NCBI RefSeq assembly: GCF_947492365.1
Contig: NZ_CANLMB010000001.1
Coordinates: 1,726,874 to 1,790,873, forward strand
Reading direction: 5' to 3'
Source: an uncultured Erythrobacter sp.
GTDB lineage: Bacteria; Pseudomonadota; Alphaproteobacteria; Sphingomonadales; Sphingomonadaceae
DNA length: 64,000 nt
Below the pieces are notes generated by a model. That model ran no database searches, was not told the origin of the DNA, and saw only the letters and a program-made list of their open reading frames with translations. The position numbers and the translations under genes are program-made. Positions 47,901-56,719 of the stretch are shown here, one piece after another (the stretch's first letter is position 1; every line of letters starts with the position of its first letter).

Positions 47901-50457
47901 TGCCGCGCACGCGGTGAAGCCGACCGTCACCGATGCGCTCTCCAGGCTCGCCGCGATGCATCAGGCTGCGGCGGAAATGCGCTCGAGCGAAGCGGAGATA
48001 GGCGAGGCATTCGGGACCGAAGAACCCGGCAGGATGCTCAAGCTGCGCGATGCCATCGCTGCGCAGATGCGCGAGGATGCGCGGGCCGAGCGGCTGTTCG
48101 ACCCCGCGCGCGCCATTCCGTCGGACATCGCCAATACCGCTACGATGCTGCCTGACCTGATCGCCTTGCGCGAAAGGACCGGCGAAACTCTCGACGAGGC
48201 CGAGCGACTGCCGCTGAGCGAGCTGGCCGAAGCCATCCGCGACATGCGCGAAGCGCTGGAAGACCTGCCTGACATCCTCCCGCTGCTCGCCTCGACCCAC
48301 GCAGCCGAAAAGGCCAGCGGTTTCGTGCTGCGCAATGTCGCCGAAAGCGCCGCAGGAATGGAAGCGCTGGTGGTGGATGAAGCGCTGCAAGCCGCGTTCC
48401 GCACAAGGCCAGAGCTCCAGCATTTCGATGCCGCGCAACTGGGCCAGCTCGCCCGCCGTAGCGCCAAGGCAAGGTCGATCCTCGCCGAGGACAACGCCAA
48501 CATGATCCTCGCGACTGCACACAACAAGCTGCTCGCCAATGTCCGGCGCTCGACACTCTCGACTGCGCAGCTCGACAAGGAAGGCAAGGCATTCAAGAAA
48601 GCCTATGCAACCGGAAGGCGCGAGGCGGAGCATGAGTTCGGCAAGACCATGCGCTACCGCTCGATCCGCGACATGGCGAGCGGCGACACCGGCATGGTGG
48701 TGGGCGACCTCAAACCGATCTGGCTGATGAGCCCGCTTTCGGTCTCGGACACGCTTCCGCTCGCGCCCGATCTGTTCGACGTGGTGATCTTCGACGAAGC
48801 GAGCCAGATCCCGGTCGAGGACGGTATTCCCGCGCTTTGCCGCGCACCGCAGCTGATCGTGGTGGGCGACGAGATGCAGCTGCCGCCAACGAGCTTCTTC
48901 GCCTCATCGATCGATGACGAGGACATGGAGATCGAGGTCGAGCACGAAGGCGAAGCGGTCAACATCATGCTCGATGCCGACAGCCTGCTGACCCAGTCTG
49001 CACGGCACCTGCCCGCAACCTTGCTGGCGTGGCACTATCGCAGCCGGTCGGAGGCCTTGATCAGCTTCTCGAACGCGGCATTCTACGATGGGCAGTTGGT
49101 GACAATCCCGGACCAGCGACTGCCGATCTCCGGCGCCGCACCGTCTGCGCTGGCCTCGGAAGCCGACGAAGCTGCCAACCTTGCTGTCGAGCGTCTGCTG
49201 GAGCGCCCCATCAGCGTCCACCCTGTCGCCGATGGCGTCTATGCCGAGCGCGCCAATCAGCCCGAGGCGAAGCTAATTGCGGGCATGGTGTGTGAACTTC
49301 TGACCAAGGGTGATGGCAAGAGCATCGGCATCGTCGCTTTCTCCGAAGCCCAGCAACGTTGCATCGAGAACGCGCTTGAACAGCTCGCAAGCTCCGACCG
49401 CGAATTCGGCGCAAGGATGGAGCTGGAGTACAACCGCGAAGACGACGGTGAATTCAACGGACTGTTCGTCAAGAACCTGGAAAACGTCCAAGGCGACGAG
49501 CGCGACATCATCATCCTCAGCATCTGTTACGCCCCGAATGCCAAGGGCAAGATGGCGATGAACTTCGGTCCGATCAATCAGCGCGGCGGAGAGAAGCGGT
49601 TGAACGTGATCTTCAGCCGCGCGCGCCATCACATGGCTGTGGTTACGACAATCGAACCCGAAGCGATCACAAACACCCACAATGATGGCGCGATGGCTTT
49701 GCGCACTTTCCTCGCCTTTGCCCGGGCGCGGGCAGAAGGGGATGTCGAGACGGGACGCTCTGCGCTCGCTTCGATCAATCCGGGCGTGCGCACGATCTTC
49801 GCTTCGGCTCCGCCACATGATCCGTTGCGCAATGCAATCGCGCAGGAGTTGCGGCTGCGCGGGCACGAGGTCGAGGAATATGTCGGGGGAGCGAGTTTCC
49901 GCTGCGACCTTGCCATCAAGTCGGAGGACGGCACTGGATACGCTCTCGCAATCCTGCTGGATGGCGAGTTGAAGGGTGAAAGCAGGGAAGTGTACGAACG
50001 CTACGTCTTCAAGCCAACAATCCTGCGTGGCTTTGGTTGGCGCGTGATCGACATTCCCTCGCACACGTGGCGCCAGGACAAGGACCAAGTGATTGCATTA
50101 ATCGAGAGCGAATTGAGACGTCACGGCGTGGCTTTGGACGATGATGATCCCTTCGTCGACATTCCCGCTCCTGCACAGGTATCCGTGCCCAAGACCAGGC
50201 CGCCCGAAGCCAAGAGCAATGAAGTCGCGCCGCCAACGAGCGACGGCGACGATTGGCAGTCATTCCACTTCAAGCGCGGGACCTCGGACAAGTTCTGGCG
50301 CATCGCGATGCGCGGGACTGACGTGGTCGTCAATTATGGTCGCCGTGGCACAAAGGGACAGAGCGTGACCAAGAGCTACGAAGACGAGGCACGCGCGAAA
50401 CGAGAGATGACAAAGCTCATCCTGGAAAAGACGCGCAAGGGTTATATCGAGGATTGA
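44962..50457 (+). CDS. Kinase-like/DUF4011/SF1 helicase/nuclease/WGR defence-type protein
   Basis: A 1,831-aa multidomain protein. Residues about 25-225 look like the C-lobe of a protein kinase without catalytic residues (ALHADGRVADINSESVV, ERTDIFALGQLLAAL). About 250-400 is DUF4011-like (LRDRLFDLSRRNKLIHF). The SF1 helicase follows: Walker A IQGPPGTGKSQT (Lys655), Walker B IFDEASQIP (Asp1278/Glu1279), VVGDEMQLPPTSF, AWHYRSRSEALISF, NVQGDERDIIILS and NVIFSRARHHMAV. About 1610-1715 is a Vsr/MTES_1575-like nuclease (CDLAIK, AILLDGE, RGFGWRVIDIPSHTW). A WGR domain ends it (FWRIAMRGTDVVVNYGRRGTKGQS). DUF4011-helicase-nuclease proteins are known anti-phage factors. The ATGA overlap couples it to the protease. 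Confidence 0.85.
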   Translation: MSQEENLAPASPDNAPAARAPRPLAKAMEDYSGRIPENDLVHMFVPLMRQLAALHADGRVADINSESVVENSDGTLALARPEGFPIIANDAALRAVEPHAVSSLNIVGNLEVTKDNTKGTSLRDQSVATEGQEIDRPLYVAGYHVWEKLLGHHDERTDIFALGQLLAALSCDLDFESESDLADFATWRTNLFRLNPHLHPVVASLIENMTPLNRRDRLSDMGAIAHRLENYREDSLTLDPERVLDGVSSIPDRRTAVLSHLRDRLFDLSRRNKLIHFRPTQASVNLTVASVPLVMRLESIREDQLCTWNSRFAKDVLSTKAQPLGRWLRFEDQTYLPSSLDRILQQSRRDRAEYGFSNLRLVVAFLNWTNLKDAPNDKINSPLLWLPVEVTKKKGVRDRYTFRALDTEAEFNPALRHFLKQLYDIDLPATIDLSETTIEQVHADLMAQIHASEPGVTLDLTKAPSIRLIHEKAVQRLRQYEKRRGKSQRRTIGRPDFSYDRDNYRPLGRALFERHVVIKPLPQRATLGLPMPAPRPDFMSGAGIKETEKYSLEKEDKGKFAWEIDCAQVTLAHFNYRKMSLVRDYSALIEKADDQESFDRLFAIAPRDVDTQAPEPLTPGEQWNVVASDATQDAAVAMARDGASFIIQGPPGTGKSQTITNLIADFAARGKRVLFVCEKRAALDVVFNRLKQAGLERLATLIHDSQEDKKPFIQDLNQCYDDWVKNESRLEQLTATRDRTVRALAHNFRQIDEFETALGSVGSDEAISIRALIHRQIELPPIEGEYPFSVRERLPTPDEWEAAKPLSIKIEQVMRQSFGLASLSQMPFALLSQSTAQDERAYARTEEFINRAEPLADRLNEQLERLPDYLRSDDVSLADLHAIAETCAAAKETGLAANLDLLDENSAGSTRLAQFQATYRTLERKHSEASEAASHWHDPFDPDDAASGLALAETKEPGFFKFLSGQWRSLKASVEARYDFAAHAVKPTVTDALSRLAAMHQAAAEMRSSEAEIGEAFGTEEPGRMLKLRDAIAAQMREDARAERLFDPARAIPSDIANTATMLPDLIALRERTGETLDEAERLPLSELAEAIRDMREALEDLPDILPLLASTHAAEKASGFVLRNVAESAAGMEALVVDEALQAAFRTRPELQHFDAAQLGQLARRSAKARSILAEDNANMILATAHNKLLANVRRSTLSTAQLDKEGKAFKKAYATGRREAEHEFGKTMRYRSIRDMASGDTGMVVGDLKPIWLMSPLSVSDTLPLAPDLFDVVIFDEASQIPVEDGIPALCRAPQLIVVGDEMQLPPTSFFASSIDDEDMEIEVEHEGEAVNIMLDADSLLTQSARHLPATLLAWHYRSRSEALISFSNAAFYDGQLVTIPDQRLPISGAAPSALASEADEAANLAVERLLERPISVHPVADGVYAERANQPEAKLIAGMVCELLTKGDGKSIGIVAFSEAQQRCIENALEQLASSDREFGARMELEYNREDDGEFNGLFVKNLENVQGDERDIIILSICYAPNAKGKMAMNFGPINQRGGEKRLNVIFSRARHHMAVVTTIEPEAITNTHNDGAMALRTFLAFARARAEGDVETGRSALASINPGVRTIFASAPPHDPLRNAIAQELRLRGHEVEEYVGGASFRCDLAIKSEDGTGYALAILLDGELKGESREVYERYVFKPTILRGFGWRVIDIPSHTWRQDKDQVIALIESELRRHGVALDDDDPFVDIPAPAQVSVPKTRPPEAKSNEVAPPTSDGDDWQSFHFKRGTSDKFWRIAMRGTDVVVNYGRRGTKGQSVTKSYEDEARAKREMTKLILEKTRKGYIED

Positions 50458-51189
50458 AGGCCGGCGTCACGCGTGCTCGCGCAACTGGACGGAGCTGGCC
50501 ATCAAGAGACTCCGCGAAGATATATTCTGGGCCACTTGCGGATTGTCGGCATTTTCCAACAAGCCTGTCCAACACTGCCCATTGGACAGATTTCCGGCAG
50601 GGTTGCGTTAAGTAAGTCCGCACCACCGTTAGCGTTGCTTAAAGCGACAGGCCTACTGAGTTTCAGCCACAAGGCGCGGGCGCCCGCATTTGAGGTATCA
50701 GTCCCTCATCGCAAGAATTGCACTCAATTTCGCCAGACAGGTTTGTTCTCAGTTATTGTCTTCGGCTTTGCAGTGAGAATGTCGACTAAGAGAACATCTT
50801 GGGCCAACGCGGCAAAGAATAGGCCGAAATGGACGGATGGTTGACCTTGGAAACATGGTCGGCGCAGCAGAGGTCCGCAAGATGAAGATGAAGACACATC
50901 TGGATGCTGCGGATATCCGCATCCTAAGCGCGTTGCAGCGCCACGGTCCGCTCGGTTCATCGCTGCCAAGCCACACCCCGGTGAGACATGGACCGCATGT
51001 TACACGGTCCTAGGGCAAATATTGGGGCCCGAATGGCGCGTGGTTTGTGGAGGAAAGCCGTCGGTGTGGAGCGGTGCTTGGGCCATTCGCCTGAGGATAA
51101 CGTGGAGCGGCGGTGTAGGAAAATCGCGCTTGAAGGAGGCTATAGAGTAGCAGGACTTCACGTCGCGTAGGAAAAAGGCGCCCGCCCTC
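50458..51189. other. Gene-poor stretch after the helicase
   Basis: About 730 bp without a convincing intact gene. Open frames here lack domain sense and Shine-Dalgarno sites. The only recognisable content is the Lrp-like fragment near 50,882. It looks like decayed DNA between the defence unit and the toxin remnants. Confidence 0.5.
50882..51013 (+). pseudogene. Fragment of an Lrp/AsnC-type regulator
   Basis: A 43-codon frame starting MKMKTHLDAADIRILSALQRHG reads like the first helix of the Lrp/AsnC DNA-binding domain (LD..D..IL..LQ.xG). The expected helix-turn-helix does not follow; the frame ends in TAG at 51011. A further piece (51,100-51,160, CRKIALEGGYRVAG) faintly matches the next part of the domain. 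Probably a remnant. Confidence 0.4.
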
Positions 51190-51654
51190 TCAGTCTATGT
51201 CGGCGCCAAACCCCATCGCCTCTGCCATCAGATCTTCCGAAATCTTTTGTGCACGAAAGTTCGACGCCGGCTCGAAGCCAAACAATGCATCTAAAAATTC
51301 CTTGGGCGGAGCATAATTGTGTGCAGATATGAAGTGATAGATCATTGAGGGTGCGGCAAAGTAGCCCCCGTCATTGTCGGGAAGCCATATTTCTGTCGAT
51401 CCAACAAGTAATTCAGGATGAGGGTAGTCACGGACTCCACAAATCGGACAGGGCATTGTCCCTCGAATCAGGCTGGCATGTATGTTTGAGGTCACTCTTT
51501 CTGACATGACTGTCTGGAGACGCTGAAGCACCTCATCTGATGGATGTGCCTTTTGAAACTCGTGAGCGGCATCCAACCATCCAATAGTTCTCACACCGCG
51601 GAGCGGCTTCGGCGTTTCGTATTCATATTCAGCAAAATCCGGGAAGTAGGTCAT
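51190..51654 (-). CDS. Hypothetical protein, possible immunity protein
   Basis: 154 aa, acidic, no signal peptide or membrane helix. A CPIC motif around residue 70 and Trp/Tyr-rich sequence (EYEYETPKP, STEIWLPDNDGGYFAAP) are visible; no family is recognised. It directly follows the broken Stv-domain effector on the same strand, where a cognate immunity gene is usual. The ATG at 51654 was chosen for its AGGTGAG 3-5 nt upstream; a GTG at 51675 would overlap the effector end. AT-richer than the flanking metabolic genes, consistent with transfer. Confidence 0.55.
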   Translation of the reverse strand: MTYFPDFAEYEYETPKPLRGVRTIGWLDAAHEFQKAHPSDEVLQRLQTVMSERVTSNIHASLIRGTMPCPICGVRDYPHPELLVGSTEIWLPDNDGGYFAAPSMIYHFISAHNYAPPKEFLDALFGFEPASNFRAQKISEDLMAEAMGFGADID

Positions 51655-51662
51655 AAGCTCAC

Positions 51663-52466
51663 CTATTTGGTGCACGCGGCCCAGCTAACGTACCCCATGC
51701 CGCTCCCCAAAAGATCTGAAAGAAGGGTTTGATTATGGATTGTGGTTGAATTCTCAAGAATGTGCAATGCGGGATTTGATGGAGAACTTAAGGTATAATT
51801 CGGTACAGAACTTCCAGGAAGAAGAGTTCGCATACCCGTTATATCGCCGGCGACTTTAGAGTTCGTGAGTGCCTCAGCCGCCAAACCCTTCCAGTTGCCC
51901 GCCTCCATGAATCTACCGGTAATATCTTGAATGGCTCTGCCATCTCTCGCAATTTTTAGGAAGGTTCCCTCAGGAACGATCATATTCCCGGTACCTGGAA
52001 TGTATTCACCGTGTCCAACAAACGCTCGGCCGATACCACCTGGAGAAACACAAAGCGCAAATTCATGACCGACCTTGCTGCCAAGTCCTCTTGTGCTCCC
52101 AAGACTAGCGAATAGCGAGGGAGCGACTTTTGCCGCAGGTCATATCTTCGAAAGCAGCGCCCCCTTCTGCCAACAGAGCACAAGTTGAACTTGAGAACCT
52201 CTATCTTGCAGGAAGCATTCTGGGCGGCAATTCGCTCGCATTTGCACGAGCGCGGGAGTGGCCCCATCTAAGGATCGATAGCTCGGACTTTCTACACCTG
52301 GGGAAGAACGGCCCGCGCTTCTATTTAAAAGAAGTTTAGAGATGAGCGGCACGCTTCTCCCGATTGCAAGAGCGATCCCCGCACCGGTCATGGCTCCTAG
52401 AACCAAGCCGCCGATCAGGGATGCACCGCCCGTCAATTGTGCCGCGCCGGATTGGGGCGGCGATGG
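51663..52466 (-). pseudogene. Broken effector with C-terminal Stv domain
   Basis: One reading frame runs from 52466 to 51663 but contains an in-frame TGA at 52142-52140. The C-terminal part after the stop (GHGEYIPGTG, MIVPEGTFLKIA, SSVPNYTLSSPS, LLGSGMGYVSWAACTK) matches the putative adhesin Stv domain that ends many Rhs, PAAR and other polymorphic toxins. The N-terminal part begins with a Gly/Ala-rich hydrophobic segment (LIGGLVLGAMTGAGIALAIG), often found before PAAR repeats in such effectors. The linking region has lost clear PAAR repeats and appears frameshifted. The 5' end is cut at about 52467. The product is probably non-functional unless the stretch after the TGA is translated from the ATG at 51983. 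Confidence 0.6.
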
Positions 52467-52467
52467 C

Positions 52468-52572
52468 TATTCGGTCATCGACACCGACATGAAAGCAATG
52501 CAGGATCGCGCGCATCGGTTTTGTTTCATCGCCAACACGCTGGCCGACAGTGTGGCGATTAACATCCTTTAA
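52468..52572 (+). pseudogene. 3' fragment of an OsmC-like gene
   Basis: The last 35 codons (YSVIDTDM, then MQDRAHRFCFIANTLADSVAI) resemble the C-terminus of OsmC-family peroxiredoxins, including the conserved Cys in CFIANT. Sequence upstream of about 52,467 belongs to the opposite-strand effector remnant, so the 5' part is missing. It lies 26 bp before the enoyl-CoA hydratase and may once have been in that operon. Confidence 0.4.
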
Positions 52573-52598
52573 GCGAGCGAGCGAGAGGACGGCATGTC

Positions 52599-53399
52599 AT
52601 GAGCAGCAGCGAAACACTGTTAAACCACCTTGATGGCGACGGAATCCTCCGCCTTACCCTGAATGACGCGGACCGCCGTAACGCCTTGTCCGAACGGATG
52701 ATGGCAGACCTCACGGCTGCGATTGCCGAAGCAGGGGCCGATGCTGCGGTGCGCGTCATCGTCCTTGCTGCCAATGGTCCGGCGTTCTGTGCCGGTCATG
52801 ACCTCAAGGAAATCACCGCTGCCCGCGCCGCTGGCGATAGCGGGCAGGCGGATTTCACGCGCATCATGGCGGCGTGCTCGGCCATGATGCAGAGCATTGT
52901 TACATGTCCCAAGCCGGTGATCGCTGAAGTGGCCGGAGTGGCAACAGCGGCAGGGTGTCAGCTGGTGGCAAGCTGTGACCTCGCCTTCGCCGCCGAGACG
53001 GCGCAATTCGCCACGCCGGGGGTCAATATCGGGCTGTTCTGCTCCACCCCGATGGTGGCCTTGTCGCGCAACCTTAGTGCCAAACACGCCATGGAGATGC
53101 TGCTGACTGGAGACATGATTTCGGCGGCGCGCGCGGTAGAGATTGGCTTGGTCAACAGGGCCGTGCCGATGCAGGACTTGCGCGATGTGACGCAGGATGT
53201 TGCCAGCAAGATCGCCTCGAAATCCAGCATGACGCTTTCGACCGGCAAGCGGGCCTTCTATGCCCAGCGCGAAATGTCGCTGGCCGATGCCTATGAGCAC
53301 GCCTCGCGGGTCATGGTCGAGAACCTGCTCGCCAAGGACGCAGAAGAGGGCATCGGTGCCTTTATCGCCAAGCGCCCGCCACAATGGCAGGACAGCTGA
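52599..53399 (+). CDS. Enoyl-CoA hydratase/isomerase family protein
   Basis: Crotonase-fold protein, 266 aa, normal length. Oxyanion-hole segments CAGHDLKE and GVATAAGCQLVASCDL are clear. The usual second catalytic Glu region reads PGVNIGLFCSTPMVALSRN, closest to the ECHDC3-like subgroup, whose exact reaction is unsettled. A GAGAGGA lies about 11 nt upstream. It is followed within 9 nt by the acyl-CoA synthetase start used here, so they form a fatty-acid or related acid degradation pair. Confidence 0.87.
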   Translation: MSSSETLLNHLDGDGILRLTLNDADRRNALSERMMADLTAAIAEAGADAAVRVIVLAANGPAFCAGHDLKEITAARAAGDSGQADFTRIMAACSAMMQSIVTCPKPVIAEVAGVATAAGCQLVASCDLAFAAETAQFATPGVNIGLFCSTPMVALSRNLSAKHAMEMLLTGDMISAARAVEIGLVNRAVPMQDLRDVTQDVASKIASKSSMTLSTGKRAFYAQREMSLADAYEHASRVMVENLLAKDAEEGIGAFIAKRPPQWQDS

Positions 53400-53407
53400 A
53401 GCAACTC

Positions 53408-55051
53408 ATGCCTAACCCGTTCAACACCGACCTCGACCGCAATCCGGGCAACCATCAGCCGCTGACGCCGCTGACGTTCCTGGACCGCGCGGCCAGCGTG
53501 TTTCCCGATCACACGGCCATCGTCCATGGCGATTTGCGGCGCAATTATGCGGAATTCTACGCGCGCTCACGGCAGTTGGCGTCAGCGCTGGCCGAGCTGG
53601 GTATTGGCAGGGGGGATACGGTATCCGCCGTTCTGGCCAACACACCTGCCATGCTGGAGTGCCACTACGGCGTGCCGATGTGCGGCGCGGTGCTGCACTC
53701 GATCAACATTCGGCTCGATGCCGCGGCCATCGCTTTCCAGCTCGACCACGCCGGTTCGAAGGTCGTGATTGTCGATAGCGAGTTCCTGCCACTGGTGCGC
53801 GAAGCGCTATCGCTGGCAAACGCGCGGCCGGTGGTGATCCAGTACGACGATGCGCAATTCGATGGCCCGCGCCTGCCGAGCGATGCACTCGACTACGAAG
53901 CATTCCTGTCGGAGGGCGATCCCGATTTCGCTTGGTTGATGCCGGAGGATGAGTGGGACGCGATTGCGATCAGCTACACCTCGGGCACGACCGGAGACCC
54001 GAAGGGGGTGGTTTCGCATCATCGCGGTGCATACCTGCTGGCGCAGGGCAACGCGCTCACCACTTCGATGAACAAGCACGCGGTCTATCTGTGGACGCTG
54101 CCGATGTTCCATTGCAACGGCTGGTGCTTTCCCTGGACCTTGTCGGCCATCATCGGAACCCATATCTGCTTGCGGCAGGTGCGGGCCGAGCCGATCTGGA
54201 ACGCGCTGGCAGACGAAGGGGTAACGCATCTGTGTGGTGCTCCCATCGTTATGTCGCTGATGATAAGCGCGGAGGACGGCATCCGGCGCGATCTGGGCCG
54301 CACGGTCCAGTTCTTTACCGCCGCCGCGCCGCCGCCAGAGAAGCTGCTCGCCGACATGCAAGGCGCAGGCTTCGACGTCACGCACCTCTATGGTCTGACT
54401 GAGACTTACGGCCCCTCCGTGGTGAATGACTGGCACGCGGAATGGTCGGCGTTGCCGCCGGAAGAGCAGGCAAAGCTGAAAGCCCGGCAGGGTGTGCGCT
54501 ATTTGCCATTGGAGCAGCTCGAAGTCCTCGATCCGGAGACCATGCAGCCGGTTCCCCGCGACGGCGAGACGATGGGCGAGGTGATGTTCCGCGGCAATGT
54601 CGTGATGAAAGGATATTTCCGCAATCCCGAGGCTACACGAGCGGCCTTTGCCGGGGGCTGGTTCCATTCCGGTGATCTGGGGGTCGTCTATCCGGACGGC
54701 TACATCCAGCTGCGGGACCGGTCCAAGGACGTGATCATTTCCGGAGGCGAGAACATATCTTCGATCGAAGTCGAAGAGGCGCTTTACCGCCACCCCGCTG
54801 TCGGCGTGGCCGCGGTCGTGGCGATGCCCCACGACAAATGGGGCGAGACGCCGTGCGCCTTTATCGAGCTTGTTGAGGGCGAGAATGTCAGTGCCGACAC
54901 ATTGCGTGCGTGGTGCCGCGAGCGGTTAGCGCCCTACAAAGTGCCGGGTGAGTTTGTCTTCCTGCCGATTCCGCGAACCTCGACGGGGAAGATTCAGAAA
55001 TTTGCTCTGCGCGACAAGGCGAGAGAGCTGGCTTCCAATAACAAAGAGTGA
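53408..55051 (+). CDS. Acyl-CoA synthetase (AMP-binding family)
   Basis: Activates a carboxylic acid to acyl-CoA through an acyl-adenylate. All ANL motifs are present: SYTSGTTGDPKGVV, YGLTETYGPSV, YIQLRDRSKDVIISGGENISSIEVE and the catalytic Lys in TSTGKIQKFALR. 547 aa. It resembles medium-chain/unspecific ligases; the substrate is not determined. ATG 53408 is used; an upstream in-frame ATG (53384) overlaps the hydratase gene. Confidence 0.88.
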   Translation: MPNPFNTDLDRNPGNHQPLTPLTFLDRAASVFPDHTAIVHGDLRRNYAEFYARSRQLASALAELGIGRGDTVSAVLANTPAMLECHYGVPMCGAVLHSINIRLDAAAIAFQLDHAGSKVVIVDSEFLPLVREALSLANARPVVIQYDDAQFDGPRLPSDALDYEAFLSEGDPDFAWLMPEDEWDAIAISYTSGTTGDPKGVVSHHRGAYLLAQGNALTTSMNKHAVYLWTLPMFHCNGWCFPWTLSAIIGTHICLRQVRAEPIWNALADEGVTHLCGAPIVMSLMISAEDGIRRDLGRTVQFFTAAAPPPEKLLADMQGAGFDVTHLYGLTETYGPSVVNDWHAEWSALPPEEQAKLKARQGVRYLPLEQLEVLDPETMQPVPRDGETMGEVMFRGNVVMKGYFRNPEATRAAFAGGWFHSGDLGVVYPDGYIQLRDRSKDVIISGGENISSIEVEEALYRHPAVGVAAVVAMPHDKWGETPCAFIELVEGENVSADTLRAWCRERLAPYKVPGEFVFLPIPRTSTGKIQKFALRDKARELASNNKE

Positions 55052-55186
55052 CCTGCGGCACTCCTGTCTTGATTGAACGATCATCAAACTAGGACAGGGA
55101 TCGGGAGCTGTCAGATTACTGCAAACTGCCTCTGGTTCGCAGAACTGTGGCGGGGCCGAGCTGGGCCTAGCTGGGCCGAGCTCGGC

Positions 55187-55575
55187 TCAGGCAGCAAAAA
55201 GTCGCCACTCAGCCAGTGCGGCGGAGCGGGCTGCCTTTTGATTTTGCCTATCAATGAGATGGCGGTCTGAGTTGAAGTGGTTGTGAACGTTTGCCTAGAC
55301 GGAGGCGTATTTCTGCAGGCTCTCATTCGACGATACCGCTGAATCGCGCGTTCCCTTCATTGGAGAGGTAGATGCGAGTTTTCCGCTCGATTGTTGAGCC
55401 ACCTACCCATCTCACGGCGCTCTGCGAATGAAGCGCAAAGCTGCTGATATATCCCGCTTCTTAGTGAGAAAACTCGCCAGGACCTCACGGTCTCATGAAC
55501 GATATCGACCTCACGTTCGAACAGAACGTCTTTGACGTTTCGCAGAGACCAAAGGAACCGCAGATACGTCATCAC
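55187..55575 (-). pseudogene. Decayed IS6-family transposase
   Basis: On the minus strand, an N-terminal piece (YLRFLWSLRNVKDVLFERE, HETVRSW) is joined directly to C-terminal sequence (EMGRWLNNRAENSHLPLQ). After a frameshift near 55,330 follow SLQKYASV, a TAG, then ANVHNHFNSDRHLIDRQ and RSAALAEWRLFAA. This order is the IS6/IS240-type transposase with the DDE core deleted, one frameshift and one nonsense codon. No intact terminal repeats are evident. Around it (55052-55186 and 55576-55707) I see no gene. Confidence 0.7.
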
Positions 55576-55707
55576 AACAAGCCGACGATCTCGGGTGATG
55601 AGTCAAAGCGTTTGAATGGAATGTCCGGTTTGCGGCGTCTGGGCATCAAAGCGTCCTATCCTCGCCTCCCTGCCCGTCTATCGGGTACAGTTAGTCTGAC
55701 AAGACCA

Positions 55708-56349
55708 CTAGTGTTCTTCTTCTGCGAGTCCCGGATCGCTCTCTCCTCCTGATGCTCTACCAAGTGCATCCAACCCCGCGATCCCCAAGAAAGCTCCAAG
55801 CGCAGAAACTGCAAAAACAAGCGTTGCCCCCACCGTCACAGTCGGCGCGACCGGCAGGATGTTCACGCCGACCGCATAGAGTGCAAAAATCATAATTCCA
55901 CTAAGCATGCTGGCGATAAAACTGCGCCACCTGAATCCCTCTCTTGCGGTCTGCTGGCTCCCGAACACGCGGACAAGCGCGCCGATGAGCCCTCCAAAGA
56001 TTGCAGCCGCAAGGGTCAGATGGGGAAAGCTCACTTGGATTTCGGTGGTCGCTGGTGCGATCCCGGCCATATTGGCGCGAATGGTCAATTTGCCAGTGCT
56101 CTCTGATCGAATACGAGTGCTGGCAAGCCCGCTTTCGTCGAGCACCAGCCGCGAGGATTCAAGGTATCCTCCGGGCCGGGACTGGAGCGAGACGACCCTG
56201 CCTTCCGGATTCTCGAGCCCCGGAACGGCGACATTGATCTCCGTTGTCGCAAGGCCAAAGGCTTCGATCGAATTTCGGGCAGCTTCGATCCGCAGCGCGG
56301 GTTCGAGCGGCAGCGCGATGACCCTGCCCTCAGGATCGAACATCGCCAT
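55708..56349 (-). pseudogene. Membrane protein with Ig-like repeats, 5' end missing
   Basis: The readable part has two beta-rich, Ig-like repeats (ALRIEAARNSIEAFGLATTEINV, then RLVLDESGLASTRI) followed by two to three membrane helices (LTLAAAIFGGLIGALV; FIASMLSGIMIFALYAVGVNIL; LVFAVSALGAFLGIAGL). No signal peptide or Shine-Dalgarno precedes the first Met candidates (56349, 56343), and another gene fragment on the opposite strand begins there. So the gene is probably truncated; its function is unknown. Confidence 0.5.
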
Positions 56350-56353
56350 CGCA

Positions 56354-56644
56354 AGGCGGGTCGGTCTGGACCAAACGATTACCAATGACCTTGTGGCCGA
56401 GATAGTCCAGCGACGCCGCGCGACATCGAATGGCCAAAGCTTCGACTTCTTCGGCGGTGCGACAATCATCATGGACTACGAAGGCAAGGTGCGCTTCGCT
56501 GTCCGCAAGCGGGTGAACAATAATGCCCGCGTCCATATGCAGGCCGATTTCATTGCCGGCACAGGAGCAGCTTTCTGGGAAAGCGCGGACAGCATGGCAA
56601 AGCCTGTCGAGGCTATGATGCAAGCGCTGTGTGCTTCGCAATAG
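56354..56644 (+). pseudogene. 3' fragment of an unknown gene
   Basis: The last about 97 codons of a plus-strand frame look coding (GLDQTITNDLVAEIVQRRR, FDFFGGATIIMDYEGKVRFAV, ending MMQALCASQ). Upstream the same frame is antisense to the membrane-protein remnant and has no coding character. No start site is present. Function unknown. Confidence 0.45.
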
Positions 56645-56719
56645 AGCCCCTCGCGGGAACTGACAGCGAAACGCGAACTCGTTTCAGCTAGCAATAGAGC
56701 ACTCGGCCCTCGCCATTCT

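Noticed and set aside
50473..50844. 123-aa open frame after the helicase
   Set aside because: No recognisable domain, poor start context and low-quality composition; treated as non-coding.
52140..52142. Selenocysteine reading of the in-frame TGA in the Stv effector
   Set aside because: No selenoprotein family match and no visible stem-loop of the required type; decay is simpler.
55154..55190. Short GC-rich repeats (AGCTGGGCC units) as a regulatory array
   Set aside because: Only two to three imperfect copies next to a decayed transposase; no link to a gene.
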